A stretch of 64,000 nucleotides of DNA from Climacium dendroides (taxonomy: Eukaryota; Streptophyta; Bryopsida; Hypnales; Climaciaceae), in NCBI GenBank assembly GCA_950106755.1, contig OX467084.1, positions 27,035,213 to 27,099,212 of the forward strand. Direction: 5' to 3'. Below the pieces are notes generated by a model. That model was not told the DNA's origin. It saw only the letters and a program-made list of their open reading frames with translations, and made no database searches. Shown here piece after piece: positions 1 to 12,385 of the stretch. The position numbers were made by a program, and so were the translations under genes. The first letter of the stretch is position 1. Each line of letters opens with the position of its first letter.

Positions 1-993
1 ACACAGAAAGAAATCTATTACAAAACGATAAAAAAGCTACCCCATCCAGACAGGCAAGCTGGATATGAAGACACCTGTTATAGTTGGGACCGCCAAGGCA
101 GTTTCCTACTCGTCTTCAGAGCTTGAAAACGGTTACCTTGTGGTCCCAAGCTTAGCCATCAATCACGTGTGCGCTTGAAAGACAGTTATGTGCACTCAAC
201 AAAGTCCATCATATATGTCACTGTTGATTCAGATCAGCATCCCAATTTAGACCGAATCCCAACACAGCGATGCCAGAGCACCGTCATAATTTAACCCCTA
301 ATCCAAAATCAACCTCGCATAGTCCCGGGTCTGCAAGCCTTTGGGGGGGTGGGGGTAAGGCTCCTGCTTAGGGCTTGGTTGTACTCTAGCCTTTTGCAAT
401 GAAATCTTCCTTTCAGTGGTGCGAATTTGAAAAGCAAAAAACACAAAATCAACCTTGCATAGAGTGAGTGAGTGAGTGATGACGAGTTTGAGATCAATTG
501 AGAGATTTGAAATCGTTTTCATGAACATATTCATAGAACCTCTGATATTATCGACAAAGCCATAGAACAGAGTACGTGTTTTCTCAATTTTGGGAATCCT
601 TGAAGGTGGTTCGGCGTTTGTCGATCTAATGATATTGTGGAGAGAAAAATAGGACGAATTAATGGTTCAGCCGGTGCTGCCACGATCTATTATGTCAATG
701 TCGCAACAGCAATCTCATCTATGATATTGAACAAAGAATGTGCAGCTCAACGTTCTGTTGTGAGCCCAATCATCATTCAAAGAGCCTACAACTGACAACT
801 AGGTATTAATTTATCACTAATACTCCACATGGATATCAGCAAGATAAGACATATTCACAGATAACGTACTAAGACATCACTGACCGCTACTCTACAACAA
901 AATTTATAGAGCTACTCATATAAAGAACGACCGGTACAGTATATTGATTGATAGGTTGAAGCCTGCAAGCTAAGTCGTGTCTTCAGGATCTTT
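1..993. other. 3' flank of isocitrate lyase, no gene seen
   Basis: No exon-like reading frame or recognisable motif was found here. The part next to 994 is the probable 3' UTR of the minus-strand isocitrate lyase. A four-fold GAGT/GAGTGA run lies near 465-478. Confidence 0.5.
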
Positions 994-3330
994 CTACAAC
1001 TTCGACTTGGCGAACACTTCGGCTCCGGAGTAGCTGTCTTCGAACTGAGTCTCAGTTACACCTGATCGATCACATTCACAACAATGCAACCATTCAGTAC
1101 CACTTGTTGATCTTGAATTCTTAACGAGAACCTCTCACTGTAAAAAATACGATCGAAGAATGAAGTGAAGGAATTGGGTACACGGGAAGATCATTAGGAG
1201 CAATTCAAGAGGCTGCTTATGCATGCGTCAGGCAGAACGACATGACAAGATCCACGAAAACAGAGGAATTGATCAAATTAAACTGAAGAATGGCTATGGC
1301 GAGAACAGAGTCTGTATGTTGTGGACTGATCGCGCGTGAATTAGGTTGAAGATGGCATGAATGAATTCGTTTACGTACCGTGTCCCATGGCGGCAGTGGA
1401 GGAGACGCCTCCGGTGACGGTTTTGAGCAACTGGTCGTAGTAGTTGGCGCCCGACCACGTCTGGTGCGCCAGCGTCTCCACGCCGTGCGTGCGCTCCTGG
1501 CGCTGGATGTCCTGCACGTACGCCAGCATGCCGCGCTGCGCAAAGTCGCGCGCGAACGTGTCCGTCACCAACGCGTTCGCGTGGAATCCCGCCAGCGTAA
1601 TGAACTGCCAGCAGAAGCCCAGCCGCGCCAGGTCCGGGATGTAGCTCTGCATCTGCGCCTCGTCCATGCCTGCGGCATCCCAGTTGAACGAAGGAGACAA
1701 ATTATACGCCAGCATCACCTCAGGATGCGCCTCGCGCACGCGGAACGCGAACTCGCGCGCCTCCAGCAGGTCCGGTTTCGCCGTCTCCATCCAAAGCAGG
1801 TCGCAATGCGGCGCGAACGCGATCCCGCGCGCCACGCACGCGCGGATGCCACCGTCGAATCGATAATACCCCTCGCGCGTCCGGGGTAGGTCCCAGTCGA
1901 AGAACACGTCCTCCACGCCCGCCTTCGCCGCCAGACGACGTGCCTCCACCAGCGATGCGCTCCCCACCCGGCTCGAGAACTCCCGCAGCCGCGCCTCCTT
2001 CTCCCGCGGCGACAGGTTCAGCGCGCGGATGCCGTCCGCCACCACGTCCGAGAACAGACGCACGCGCGCCTCCGCCAACCACTTGTCCTCCACGGCCTGC
2101 AGCGCCGCGCCGGACAGCCCCGCCGCGACACCGTCGCTCATGGCCTGCACCAGCGGGAAGTCGCGCACGGCGGGGTTGGACGCGCCCAAAATGAACGAGT
2201 GGTCGCGCGGGTCGATGTTGGACTGGATGAGCGTCGCGGCGCCCGAGTCCGTGCGCGCCACCAATATCTGCTCCACGCCCATGATGTCGAACTGCAGACG
2301 CGCCGCGACCAGCCGGTTGATATGCTCGGAGGTGGCCACCAGCACCTTGCCACCCATGTGGCCGCACTTCTTAGTGACGGACGCCTGGTCCTCCATGTGG
2401 ATGCCGGCGGCGCCGCGCTCCACGAACATCTTGGCCAGCTTAACGGTGGCCGTGGTGCCGCCGAAGCCCGTGTCGGCATCGGCGATGAGGGGCGCCATGA
2501 AGTCGATGTACGGCGCGTTCAGTCTCTGGCTCTGGGTCATGGCAAGTCTTGCCTCGCGCTGCTTGCGGTCGTGGAACTGCTGCGCCATGAAGAGGTGCTC
2601 CACCTTGTTGGGCACGGTGTCCATCGGGTAGTCGGCGAGGTCGGGTCCTGGCTCGTTGGAGGTGGCGGCCGTGGACGCGCACTGCCATCCGGAGACGTAG
2701 ATGGTGTCCAGGTACTTGGCCATCTGCGCCACCTGCACGGGGTCGAGCGCGCCGAACGTGCGCGAGCAGGTTCCGCGCGCCTGGTGCGCCTTGAGGATTG
2801 TCCACAGCTTCTTGGCCTGTTCGTTGGACGCGTAGTTTTGCGGCAGCGTGCCGCGCAGGCGGCAGACGTCGCGCGCGCTGTACGCGCGCTTGGTGAGGCG
2901 GAAGCGGTCCGACTGCCACCACCGCTCCACCTCCGCCACCTGACGCTCGAACGCCGCATCCTCCTCGGCGACGAACTGCAGCACCCATCAACGTACACAG
3001 AATCAATCACCAGAACGAAAATTTGTCCACGTCCATCTATCACAACGGCATCTGCTTCGATCAAACTCTACTGAGAAACCTCCATTCAACTGGCTGCAGA
3101 TCGTCGAACATCGACCGGGGTACCGATCGATTATTCAATAACATCCCTCGCCGGCTACTGTTCAAATTAATTCTCTGACACATGATTCTAAATTCAGACT
3201 ACGAACAAATCAAGTTCCATAGAATTACAGCTAGATGTCGATCTAGCTACCAAAATTTATGATGCAGCCAGCTCGAATTGTGGGATCATAGACTCACTTG
3301 AAGAGCAGCACTCTTGTTGTAGACCGCCAT
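994..3330 (-). CDS. ICL: Isocitrate lyase, glyoxysomal (three exons, 565 aa)
   Basis: Cleaves isocitrate to succinate and glyoxylate in the glyoxylate cycle, which lets fatty-acid carbon be turned into sugar. CDS = complement(join(994..1061,1379..2975,3298..3330)), 1698 nt. Exon 1 encodes [11 protein letters not shown] and ends at a GTGAGT donor; exon 2 starts after GCTGCAG (phase 0) and ends at a GTACGT donor; exon 3 adds 21 residues ending AKSKL, a canonical PTS1 peroxisome signal. Seen in the protein: DADTGFGG (about 177-184, metal site), KKCGHMGGK (catalytic Cys about 215) and NLSPSFNW (about 436). The extra segment after the catalytic core is typical of eukaryotic ICLs, and the length fits plant enzymes (about 575 aa). 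The third base of most codons is G or C, unlike the AT-rich surroundings. A decayed inverted copy at 7406-8358 repeats exon 1, which supports the small first exon. The exon 1 start is the least certain part; the rest is firm. Confidence 0.95.
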
Positions 3331-5012
3331 GGTTTCAATTCGTCCTGCACACCGAGCACACAGACAATCCCATATCAAACCATACACTTGAAAATTCAAT
3401 TCTCAGTTCTAGCAAGCTGCATGCAGAAACTCCGCTCCCCACTCCTGAAAATTTATGAACCTATTGAGACAAGAAATCCTAGAACTGCACAAATGAGCTA
3501 CCTTGTGAGAAATCAGAACGCTCCAGCTAGCGGGTGGACGAGACAAGCGGAGCGGTCACTGGTGGAGTTCACGTACGTGCAGCAGATCGAGAACAAGCTG
3601 CAACGCAGGTTAGGAGACGATGAAAGACTGAAGAACCTGAAGGGAAGTCGCTCTCGTTTATACAATGGCACTACTTCCTATTTTTGTTGGTGCCCAAGTA
3701 GACGTGGTTCAAATTCGTAGGGATGACTTTGAATTTGGTAGAGGCTGAGTTCACATACGTATCCGGTTGTTGACAAGTGGGCTGGTATGTCTCGGCGCTT
3801 CGGGCTCTAGGAACAGTTGTTTGCGTAATTTCTGGTTCAGGAGTTCGGTAACTTTTCAAACAAAGTGAAATTGAAACTAAAACTACCTGTAGTAAATTAA
3901 TTGCAGGTTACAGTAATTAAGGAGGTTCAAATGTTGAAAACCAACATGCGTGTTGTGTACATTTACTACTACTAATTGTTTATTAAACTGGTACAAAGCC
4001 CAGTGATCCAATTGCGGGACATGATTTTCTATCCATGGCCAGGCCATGTTTCATTCTGGATTACTAGATCCAATTCAATGAACAGGTGACTTCATTTGTT
4101 CTCACAGCCATCTGAATGATTCAAGCACTCAGAAAGAACGAAATCAATGCTCGTAAGTTCCTCTATTTTGGACTCAAAATCGGGGAATTCTCTGCGCACT
4201 GAGTGGACACACAGACTGCAACTGAGTCATTCCCTGTCCCTTTTATTACACCGCACACAGACACACAGTTAAGTGCTTGAAACTAGGAGCGTATCTTGCA
4301 TGTCTTCCATGCAACCCACCGTCACTTTGATAAGAGTGATGTCAATTACGATCACACCATAGCCACATAAGCAGCACGTAGCAGGTTAATAATTATCCAG
4401 TAATAAACAAAACAAATGAGCAATTGAAAATTACTGATGTCCATGTGTTGTTTTGTAATTGGTTGGAACCCTTGCCTAAGTGATCTGGACAGTCACAATT
4501 GGGTCTGTAAAGGGACATGATTCAAACCTGGTCTGTGGATATAGTATATACTGTATATGAGAAAAAAAATTGCTGTTGTAGTTACCTCTTCCTATTGATT
4601 CATCATAATGACGGAATTCTCGTAATGAATTCTCGTCATGAACTCATCACGGACAACAGCATCTGAATGCTCCTCATCGACAGCACAAATTCGGAACTGC
4701 ATTATTTTCCCTTGTAAATAGTCTAAAAAGGGTCTACTTCTAGGTGGGAGGTAGTGTGCACGAGTGTACCTGCGAGTGAGTAGCTCCGGCCACCTCTACA
4801 GTAGTACGCCGTGTAGGATTCCTCATCCGTGGAGCCCTTCTGATTTGCCAATTCTGGCTTCCACCTCAAGGCTGGGAATGTGAAAGGCTGTGGGAACCGA
4901 AAAGCTTCGGCGATTTGGCCCACCTGCCACGACGTACTCAGCATGATGCAGTGCACTCCAGCCCGCCCTCGCCTGCCCAATTGCTGCTAGCTGCTTGTGG
5001 TCCGATGTCTAC
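3331..5012. other. Upstream region of ICL, no supported gene
   Basis: This holds the ICL promoter and 5' leader on the minus strand. The leader just above the ATG (TGTGCAGGA...ATGGCGG) is also found above the pseudogene ATG at 7406. Short open frames (for example 4723-4980 minus) show no family motif or splice support. Confidence 0.5.
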
Positions 5013-5271
5013 ACAAAATAGTGAAATTAGGTTGGCCCCTCACTAATTTCTCCACGTTCCACACTATATAAATATATGTACTGTTATTGTAGAAGAGGGA
5101 TGCATCAGTGGAAGAACCATAAGCGTTGCTTGGGTTGGTGCACTAGTTCTTGGCTTGGGTTTAGAGAGTTGCTTGTGCCTCCATGTGAACAAGCAGTGAG
5201 TCGTGAGCTAGGTGACTTTTCTGCAGTAGGCAACCTAATTGTTAAGGCAAATGAATTTCACTATTTTTTTA
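5013..5271. mobile_element. MITE family 1, copy 1
   Basis: A 259-bp element with no coding capacity. The left end reads ACAAAATAGTGAAATTAGGT and the right end is its reverse complement with some decay (AATTTCACTATTTTTT). The interior matches the copy at 11415-11650 throughout. The superfamily was not assigned because target-site duplications are unclear. Confidence 0.8.
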
Positions 5272-7405
5272 TACTTAATTAGGCCAAGTGAGGGTTTTTG
5301 ACCCTAAAATGACGAACTAGTGATTGTGAAAATCATCCATTTTGGTATCATGGGAATTACTGGTCTAAAAAAAATCCAAAAGCACTCATTGGGAGTCTAA
5401 GCATATTTATAGAAGATCTACCCTTTTCACACAAAATTTTGAGGATGAATAGTTGCATTTTTGTCCTACATTAAAAGATTCTCTGTCATCCATCGAACAC
5501 CAAATGTCCACCTCAATATTTAAGGATTAAAATTTGTACAAATTCTTGAACTAGATTCTTCCACCTTGAACACCAAATGTCCACCTCGATGTTTAAGGGT
5601 TAAATTTGTACAAACTCTTGAACTAGATTCTACCACCTTGTGCAAGCAACTTTACAAAGCTTATACAAATCATTCCATGATGAAGAGGTTGGAGCCTTTG
5701 CACCTTGATTACAATTCTGTTGTTTCTTGGAGGATGGAGATGTCTTCACGTCAAATAAATAATTTGAATCTTCTCAAAAAAAAACCTTGTCATTGTCAGT
5801 GTTGAACTTAATCCTATAAAAGCCTCCTTATATGCTAATCCATTGGGTAGCTCTATACCTAATCTAGGTAATAAGACAAAACAAGCTCAACTAATTGTCT
5901 TGCCGAGATGGACAATGGAAAAGGAGGAGCTCAATTTTCAACTAATATCAATGGACAACTCCATTGTTGGAGGCTAATCAATCTTGAAAGAATCTAATGT
6001 ATGTCAAATTCTTATTGTATCCCTTTCCCACCTACTAGATCCACATAAAAGTGCAATTGCTATTTCTACTTGTAGCACTTTGTTCACCAAGCCAACATGT
6101 ATGGAAGTCCTAAGAACAGGTTGGTCACCATGGAAATCAATCATTTTGCTATAGTGTGAATTGTGTACTTTAAAAAACCTAAAAGCATTCACTAGAGGTC
6201 AAAGTACTATGCAAAACTTTCCCTTTTGTACAAAATTCCAAAGATGAACATCTATACTTTTGTTTTACATAGAGAAATTCTGTTAATTTGTCATCCATCT
6301 GATTGAACACTGCAATTTTAAAAATTCTCACCAATCCCTCAATGAAATATTGTCTCAATAGCAGACGTGAAACAACGGGTCTGCACTTGCTTGTGTCAGC
6401 AAACTATATAATGACAAGATTCAAAACAAAATTTGCATTCAAAAAATTAATTTGTACACATGAAAAATTCAGATACCAAACCATTAATAGAAGTTGAAAG
6501 ATGCATACAAATCTCAATTGAAGGATTGGTGAGAATTTTTAAAGTTTTATACCTCCAGGTGAAAAATTCCTGCTCTTCTCGCCGTTGCACCCCGATCTAG
6601 AAATGCAGAAGCGTGAATTCACAACATTTGTGACTGTCCCAATGGCACCGTTTCAGCAGCCAGGTACCTTATCATAGAAAAGAACAAATTATCAAATGAA
6701 AATATTAGAATTAGCTGCTTGAAGCAAGAGTACGTGCGTTCACAAGAGATCGAATTTCAATATGGAAAAATTGGACAAGATAATGTCCCATTGTGTCCAA
6801 ATTAATTCGGTTCTTAATTTAGTGAATCCTATTCACAAGACATTGACTAAGTATGGAATTAATTTTCCAAAAGTTCGTACAGAGTCTTGGTCCCTTCTAA
6901 CGGAGGTTTGAAGTTCTAAAGCTAGTCAGTCGTATGAACTTAACGCTTCAGAATCATTCTAGGGACTTAGCACTTAGCAGACTCTTCATTCGAAGAAATT
7001 GAACAGGCTTGGCCTGCTTGTACCACAACCAGGACCCGAACTGGCAGATCGGCCGAGGAATTCGGCAGCAAGGGAGGCGCTCCACGCACACCTGCGACAA
7101 TTAATTGGGGTTAGACTTCGCATTATTTAGAAAAGTGAGGGAACTCCAATGGCCTGGGACTAAAGGATACAAATTGAGGCGGGACGACGCGCTATGCTTC
7201 CCACGCTGCTGATTTGAATTTATTCGGCATTTGGATAAGACTGAAGCGCGGCGGTGACTTATCCACCCCCAGCCAGCAGAGGAACTGAAGACAAATTCAG
7301 AAATCTGCTCTCCGTCGCTTTCAAAGAATTACTTATTCTGCTATGGTAATTCGATTGGGTTACGAGGTAGATCGTGTACATGTGGTTTCTGTGCAGGAAG
7401 CAATC
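5272..7405. other. AT-rich spacer with dispersed repeats, no gene seen
   Basis: A repeat around 5440-5610 (GAACACCAAATGTCC...TTTAAGGGTTAAA) occurs twice here, recurs at about 44155-44255, and leaves a weaker trace at 6215-6310. A foldback element at 6316-6543 is listed separately. No reading frame in this stretch has family or splice support. Confidence 0.5.
6316..6543. repeat. Foldback (MITE-like) element with 26-bp arms
   Basis: The arm at 6316-6342 (TTTTAAAAATTCTCACCAAT...) is the near-perfect reverse complement of 6518-6543 (...ATTGGTGAGAATTTTTAAA), separated by about 175 bp. There is no coding capacity. This is the structure of a short non-autonomous DNA transposon. Confidence 0.65.
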
Positions 7406-8358
7406 ATGGCGGTCTTCTACAAGGGTGCTGCCCTCCAAGTGAGGACTTACGTTATTGATTAATCCTGCATCTCATTCACTGTTCGCTGTAGCTGTGACGA
7501 ATGTTACAACGATAAATTGTTAAGGGAGTTTGAACACCCATCAGGCAAGGGAATGCAGCTTCAATATTAACGAGCACTTAGCCTTTAAGGGAAGGGATAA
7601 GTATAACACTCGGCTGAGTCCAACATCGACTCGCGCGACCACCCGTTCATCTAGAGCGCGTCCAACCCCGCCGTGCGCGACTCCCCGCTGGTGCAGGCCA
7701 TGAGCGACGGCGTCGCGGCGGGGCTGTCCAGCGCGGCGCTGCAGGCCGTGGAGGACAAGTGGCTGGCGGATGCGCGCGTGGGTCTGTGAAGGCGGGCGTG
7801 GAGAACGCGTTCTTCGTCTAAGACCTGCCGCGAACGCGTGAGGTTTATTAGCGGTTCGAAGGCAGCATCAGCAAGTGCGTGGCGCGCGGGATCGCGTTCG
7901 GGCCGCACTGCGATCTGCTGTAATTTGGATAGAGACGTCAAAGCCGGACCTGCTGGAGGCGCGCGAATTCGCGTTGTGCGCGCATTCGGTCCGAGGTGAT
8001 ACTGGCGTACAATTTGTCTCCTTCGTTCAACTGGAACGCCGCAGGCATATATATCACGGACGAGGTGCAGATGCAGAGCTACATCCCGGACCTGGGGCGG
8101 CTGGGCTTCTGTTGGCAGTTCATCACGCTGGTGGGGTTCCACTCGATTGCGCTGGTTTCTTGGATTATATTCGTTCGGAGCATCTCGTCAAGAATCCCGT
8201 CAAGAATCCCGTCAAGAATTCGAGATCATGTGTATTGAACTGGTGACTTTGTACGTTGTGAATGTGATCGACAATCAGTCAATCGGGTGTGACTGAAACT
8301 CAGTTCAGTGAAAGTCCCGTGGGTGCCGATTGAAGTGTCATGCGAACTCGAAGTTGTA
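7406..8358 (+). pseudogene. Isocitrate lyase pseudogene, inverted copy
   Basis: A decayed duplicate of the ICL at 994-3330, in opposite orientation. Exon 1 (7406-7438) still reads MAVFYKGAALQ with a donor-like GTGAGG. The exon 2 remnant (about 7616-8180) matches ICL from SNID.RDH to [10 protein letters not shown], but has in-frame stops (for example at the codon after HPFI, and after ARVGL and DLL), frameshifts and a deletion of about 50 codons. The whole part with the metal site and catalytic KKCGH is missing. The exon 3 remnant (8287-8358) keeps VTETQF and the region of AKSKL, but the acceptor AG has become GG (8285-8286) and the frame is shifted. Because introns and leader are shared, it arose by DNA duplication, not retroposition. 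Confidence 0.93.
8186..8221. repeat. 12-bp tandem repeat, three copies
   Basis: Three consecutive near-identical 12-bp units (CGTCAAGAATCC) sit inside the ICL pseudogene, where the intact gene has unique sequence. This is a post-duplication slippage product. Confidence 0.85.
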
Positions 8359-10110
8359 CGACATGTAAATTTTCTCGCTCGGAGATGTCTGAAGACTTGT
8401 TCTCATGAATATATATTGAGCAAATTATAATCTTTACTGGAGGACCTCACATGTTTGTCCGTCTCCTGTTACTAGTACATTGAAGTTATTATTTAAATTT
8501 GTTCAGGGTTATATATGTTGATGCCGCTAATTTCTTGGTTCAATCTACAGCTAATGTTTCGGATCGTTCAGACTGAATGATTGTTCGCAGCTCGTAGGTT
8601 GTCCCACACTAATTTCGTAACAGGCGATAGTAGTTGATTTTAGGCTGTCAGAACCACCACGATCAGGAAAGTGTTGCAATTGAAAGCAGCAACGCTTTGC
8701 TGAAACATATTCGCAGCAATTCGCTCAATAAAACTTACCCAAAGATGAGGTAGTTTACAAAAATTTGCATAGTCTTGGTCTCTGGAAGAGTTCTCTGAAG
8801 AAGCCAATTGCTTGTGATTTTAAACTATTATTATTATTCCCTTGTGACTATTTGTTCTTGAAATTTTTTTATTTTTGTTTTTTAGAGATGAAATCCAGTA
8901 AAGATAATATTATCATGTCGCCTATAAATCATAAAATTTTCAGAATTTTTTGATGAAAATTTGAAATTCGTTTGATTTTTTTTTAAGGAAAATGAGAAGA
9001 AAATTCATGCTATAGATTTTAGATGTTCAGGACCGGTATAGATTTAAAACCTCGTAGTCTAAATTGTTATTTGTTAAAGTGCCAAAGTTGCAAAATGATT
9101 GTCGTTTTAACAAAGTTCTCCATAATTTAAAAATCAATGAACCATGGCTATGGGCCTAATGTTCAAAATTTACAAAAAAATATTCAATTTTAGGAATTTT
9201 CAAATTTTCAAGTTGAAGTAAAAACAATACTTCACTAGCTTCATTTCATTAAGTGGACTCAAATTTTAAAAAAATCACTTTTTTGGCTAAAATTCACATC
9301 AAGAGCAAGGATGGCTTGAAGTTGCTGAAAATCAAAGTTCATATTGCTATAAAATATTGAAACTTATGAATTTTTCAAAATTTCCAATTGGAATAAAAAC
9401 TACATTTGGTAAACATCATTTCATTAGTTGGACTCAAATTCAAAAAGTAACATTTTTATAGCTTAAATTCACATAAATAGAAAATAGCAAGAAATGGCCA
9501 AAAATCCAAAATACACTACAAGGGTGATCTATGGATTGAGATTCTTCTTTGGAAAAGCCAATAAGACCCAAATGAGGGACTTTTCAATGCTATTCACTGA
9601 AAATGTACTCATGTACCCTCCAAATAAATAAATTGGGTGAAAAAATATTTTTTTTTATCTTGCAATGCCAAGCAAAGTCATCTACAACGGACACTTAAGG
9701 TAGAACCACCCATAACCAACCAAATAAGCAATTGTAGACATATGTGAAGTACAGTGGCAAAGGAAATATTTCGACAGGTGCAGAAATAGAAATGAGGGGG
9801 ATTGCCAAAATTTGATAATTTTACGGCTTGAAGAAAAATTATTGTGAATTTTGAAAGGCAAAAATTGGTTTGGACCCATGTCCAATGTGTAGACTATTTC
9901 AAAACTGCTCATTTAAGAGACTACTTCTTGTTCACTTTGGCATTCCAAACCAAGTAGATGTGTTGTGGAGAGAATGGAAAAATTTAAAATTGATGGTTGG
10001 AAATCAAAAGTCCATGTTTGGAAATTAGTCCCATCCTCTCTTGAATTTCAGATCCCCTATTGATTATTAAATGGGCATGTGGTTGGTAACGAGTGGTTCT
10101 ATGTTAATAG
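8359..10110. other. AT-rich spacer with dispersed repeat, no gene seen
   Basis: Sequence from about 9050 to 9960 is repeated elsewhere. Parts match 23850-24200 on the same strand (for example GTGAATTTTGA...CCAATGTNTAGA), and 9480-9560 matches 57500-57590 in reverse. No coding support was found. Confidence 0.5.
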
Positions 10111-10430
10111 GTAATTTCGTTAAAATGGCAAAATTCAGCTACTTTTGGCAGTCTGAAGTGTACAAACGTCCTAGATGTTTGAAATTTATAGCATTGTTAG
10201 ATGTGTGAAATTTATAGCATTCTTAGATGTGTGAAATCTACACCTGTGATAGATGTCACTTTTACAATTCAAATTCTGTGGTCTGAAATCTATATTAGTC
10301 ACAGATTTTAAATCTATAAAATTCCAAGATTTCTAAAAACTATACCTGTCCTAGATGTCATTTTCACAATTCAAAGCGGGCGGTGAATCTATAAAATGGC
10401 ACATGGAATGCCGCCATTACGAAATTCCCC
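10111..10430. mobile_element. MITE family 2, copy 1
   Basis: Begins GTAATTTCGTTAAAATGGCA and ends with the reverse complement (TGCCGCCATTACGAAATTCCCC). The interior carries repeated AATCTATA/GAAATCTA tracts. It is about 320 bp, non-coding, and related to 17429-17735, 20489-20713 and 22281-22544. Confidence 0.75.
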
Positions 10431-10976
10431 ATCTTAGTGTCTACAGCAGCGCTACTACACCTGTCTACGTTACTTTCTATAAATTTTTTTCATAGATTAT
10501 GTCCCCAATTTTGGAAGTTGAACGACGCCAATTTACCGAAATTGACGATTCACCCTCTCCAAACTGGACCCAGATTCTTTCACCTCTTCCAAAGATTTCC
10601 AGATTTCCAGCTCAAGATTTCAAAGATGGAGATCGAGTGCAGAGGATGGAATGACGAAGCGAAACCCTACACTCCTGTTATTCCAACCGCAATGCACCAT
10701 TGGTAGCGATGAGTAACGAAAGTGACAGGAGGGTAGACTTTATAGTATGCAACTTACTGAAGTACGTATCTGAGGAGTCAGCTTTCTGCAAGCTTAGTAT
10801 ACAGTATATCAGGGTGACGTGAACCGCCTTGCATGACTCGACTTTCTGTGCATATCTTGTACAGTAGTGCAAGTGATTGCCGGAGAATTCGACCACCGAT
10901 CTTTACATTGAATGAATCAATCCTGACGCCTTTTGCAATGTTACACACTCACACGTGATTGATGTTCGTAGGCTTT

Positions 10977-11016
10977 GGAACTGATCGATCGAGCCTGGAA
11001 CTGATCGATCGAGCCG
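10977..11016. repeat. 20-bp tandem duplication
   Basis: Two 20-bp units, GGAACTGATCGATCGAGCC plus T or G, stand head to tail, followed by the start of a third. Each contains the palindrome GATCGATC. Confidence 0.85.
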
Positions 11017-11414
11017 GGAACTGTCTGCAACTTCAGAGACCAATCCGGGCACTTAACTTCATCGCTGTGGTCCCAAAGGGAAGAGATTCACTGATTCATG
11101 GCGGCAGCTAGTGGTCCTATTCCAGGCCCACAGGCCATCTGTCACCCTGTCCAAAGAGAGACAGAATGGGTTTTGACTGGATGAGGATTCACGTGGAGCC
11201 ACTCATGTTATCTGCAGGCACGGGATGCTCATCACCGCCACCATTTCCGCGCTTGAAAATTTCACGGGCGCCCCACTCTACTGCAACACAACGGTGGTGT
11301 ACTGTACTGGAGGAAAAGTGAAAGCCACGTTTGGTAGGCTTTGGCGATCAAGGAGACTACCGGTACTTTCCAATCTCACTTTTCTTTGGAATCTCACTTT
11401 CCTGATCGAAACCT
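11017..11414. other. Spacer, no gene supported
   Basis: The stretch is less AT-rich than its surroundings. It holds an open frame from 11225 on the plus strand without recognisable motif or splice context. I see nothing else. Confidence 0.4.
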
Positions 11415-11650
11415 ACAAAATAGTGAAATTAGGTTGCCCCACACTAATTTCTGGACATTCTACACAATGTACAGTTACTGTAGAAGGATGCAGTAATGTA
11501 AGAATCATGTGTGTTGCATGGGTTGGTGCACTGATTCATGGCTAGAGAATTGCTTATGCTTCCATCTGGACAAGTGGTGAGTCATGAGGTAACTTTTCTG
11601 AGTAAGGCAACCTAATTGTTGAGGCAACCTAATTTCACTATTTTATGTAC
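11415..11650. mobile_element. MITE family 1, copy 2
   Basis: The left end ACAAAATAGTGAAATTAGGT and right end (GGCAACCTAATTTCACTATTTT) are reverse complements over about 24 bp. It is 236 bp, has no coding capacity, and is co-linear with 5013-5271. Confidence 0.85.
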
Positions 11651-11668
11651 ATAGGTGTAAATAGGTAC

Positions 11669-11735
11669 ACAAAATAGTGAAATTAGGTTGTCCCACACTA
11701 ATTTTTCAACACGTGACACTATAAATATTGTGAGG
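11669..11735. mobile_element. MITE family 1, left-end fragment
   Basis: A second left terminus (ACAAAATAGTGAAATTAGGT, then TGTCCCACACTAAT...CACTATAAATATT) starts 18 bp after copy 2 ends. The matching right end is not adjacent. Either this is a truncated copy, or its right end is the one at 12626 and later insertions separate them. Confidence 0.7.
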
Positions 11736-12040
11736 TACTCACTTTGTTCCATAATGATCTTCTTCTTGGCTTCAATTTTTTTGTCCCAAAATGATCTTCT
11801 TGTTGCACTTTGTGACTTGCAAATTGGTCAGATTCGATTTTGGGTTGTTGTTTGGGACCAATAAAACAACTCCAAATAGTGATTCTCCCTTCATTCATGC
11901 AATCGTCAACCAAAAGACAAATGAAATGACTTGAAGGGGTCAATCAATATTGTTCATTCTTATTTTTTGGCATCTCTCTGAATATTGCCTAATAGAAGGG
12001 AATGAAGCTCCAAGAAGCAAAATAAAGGGTCATACGTAGG

Positions 12041-12081
12041 CATCATTTTATAGGCATTTACTAAATGCCTATAAAATGATG
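12041..12081. repeat. 20-bp perfect palindrome, 1-nt centre
   Basis: CATCATTTTATAGGCATTTA at 12041-12060 is followed, after a single C, by its exact reverse complement at 12062-12081. It could extrude as a cruciform; it may be the tip of a larger decayed foldback element. Confidence 0.9.
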
Positions 12082-12385
12082 ACCTCACACTCAACAACTA
12101 ATTGATCGGTGGTATTCTTTAAAAATGCCCTCCAAAAATCTACTTTTTAATATTCCAAAACTCCACTTTGAAAAGTGCTCTAAAACTCAAAGTTTCTAGA
12201 AAGCTAGGAGTACACGAAACTCTACTTACAACGCGAAATTAGTTTTTGAAATGTCATTTTTAGCCTTAATGTATAACATTTTGTCCAATAGGAAGAGCAT
12301 TTGGGGATGGAGGTAGTTTAACACAAAAATGCAATACTTTTGAACTATTTAGATATTGTTATGATTTTGGACTCATAAACCTCCA

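Noticed and set aside
1371..2984. ICL as a single uninterrupted gene ending at 1371
   Set aside because: The first codon of that frame is GTG, an in-frame stop lies just above it, and the end falls in a GTACGT donor. The three-exon model gives a proper Met and an SKL terminus.
2199..3074. A 291-codon plus-strand open frame across the isocitrate lyase
   Set aside because: It is antisense to ICL exon 2, whose GC-rich third positions keep other frames open; it shows no protein motif. The same holds for the other long frames between 1380 and 3064.
4723..4980. An 85-codon minus-strand frame
   Set aside because: No motif, no splice context, no paralogue in the window.
7651..8142. Minus-strand 163-codon frame across the ICL pseudogene
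   Set aside because: It is the antisense shadow of the pseudogene remnant.
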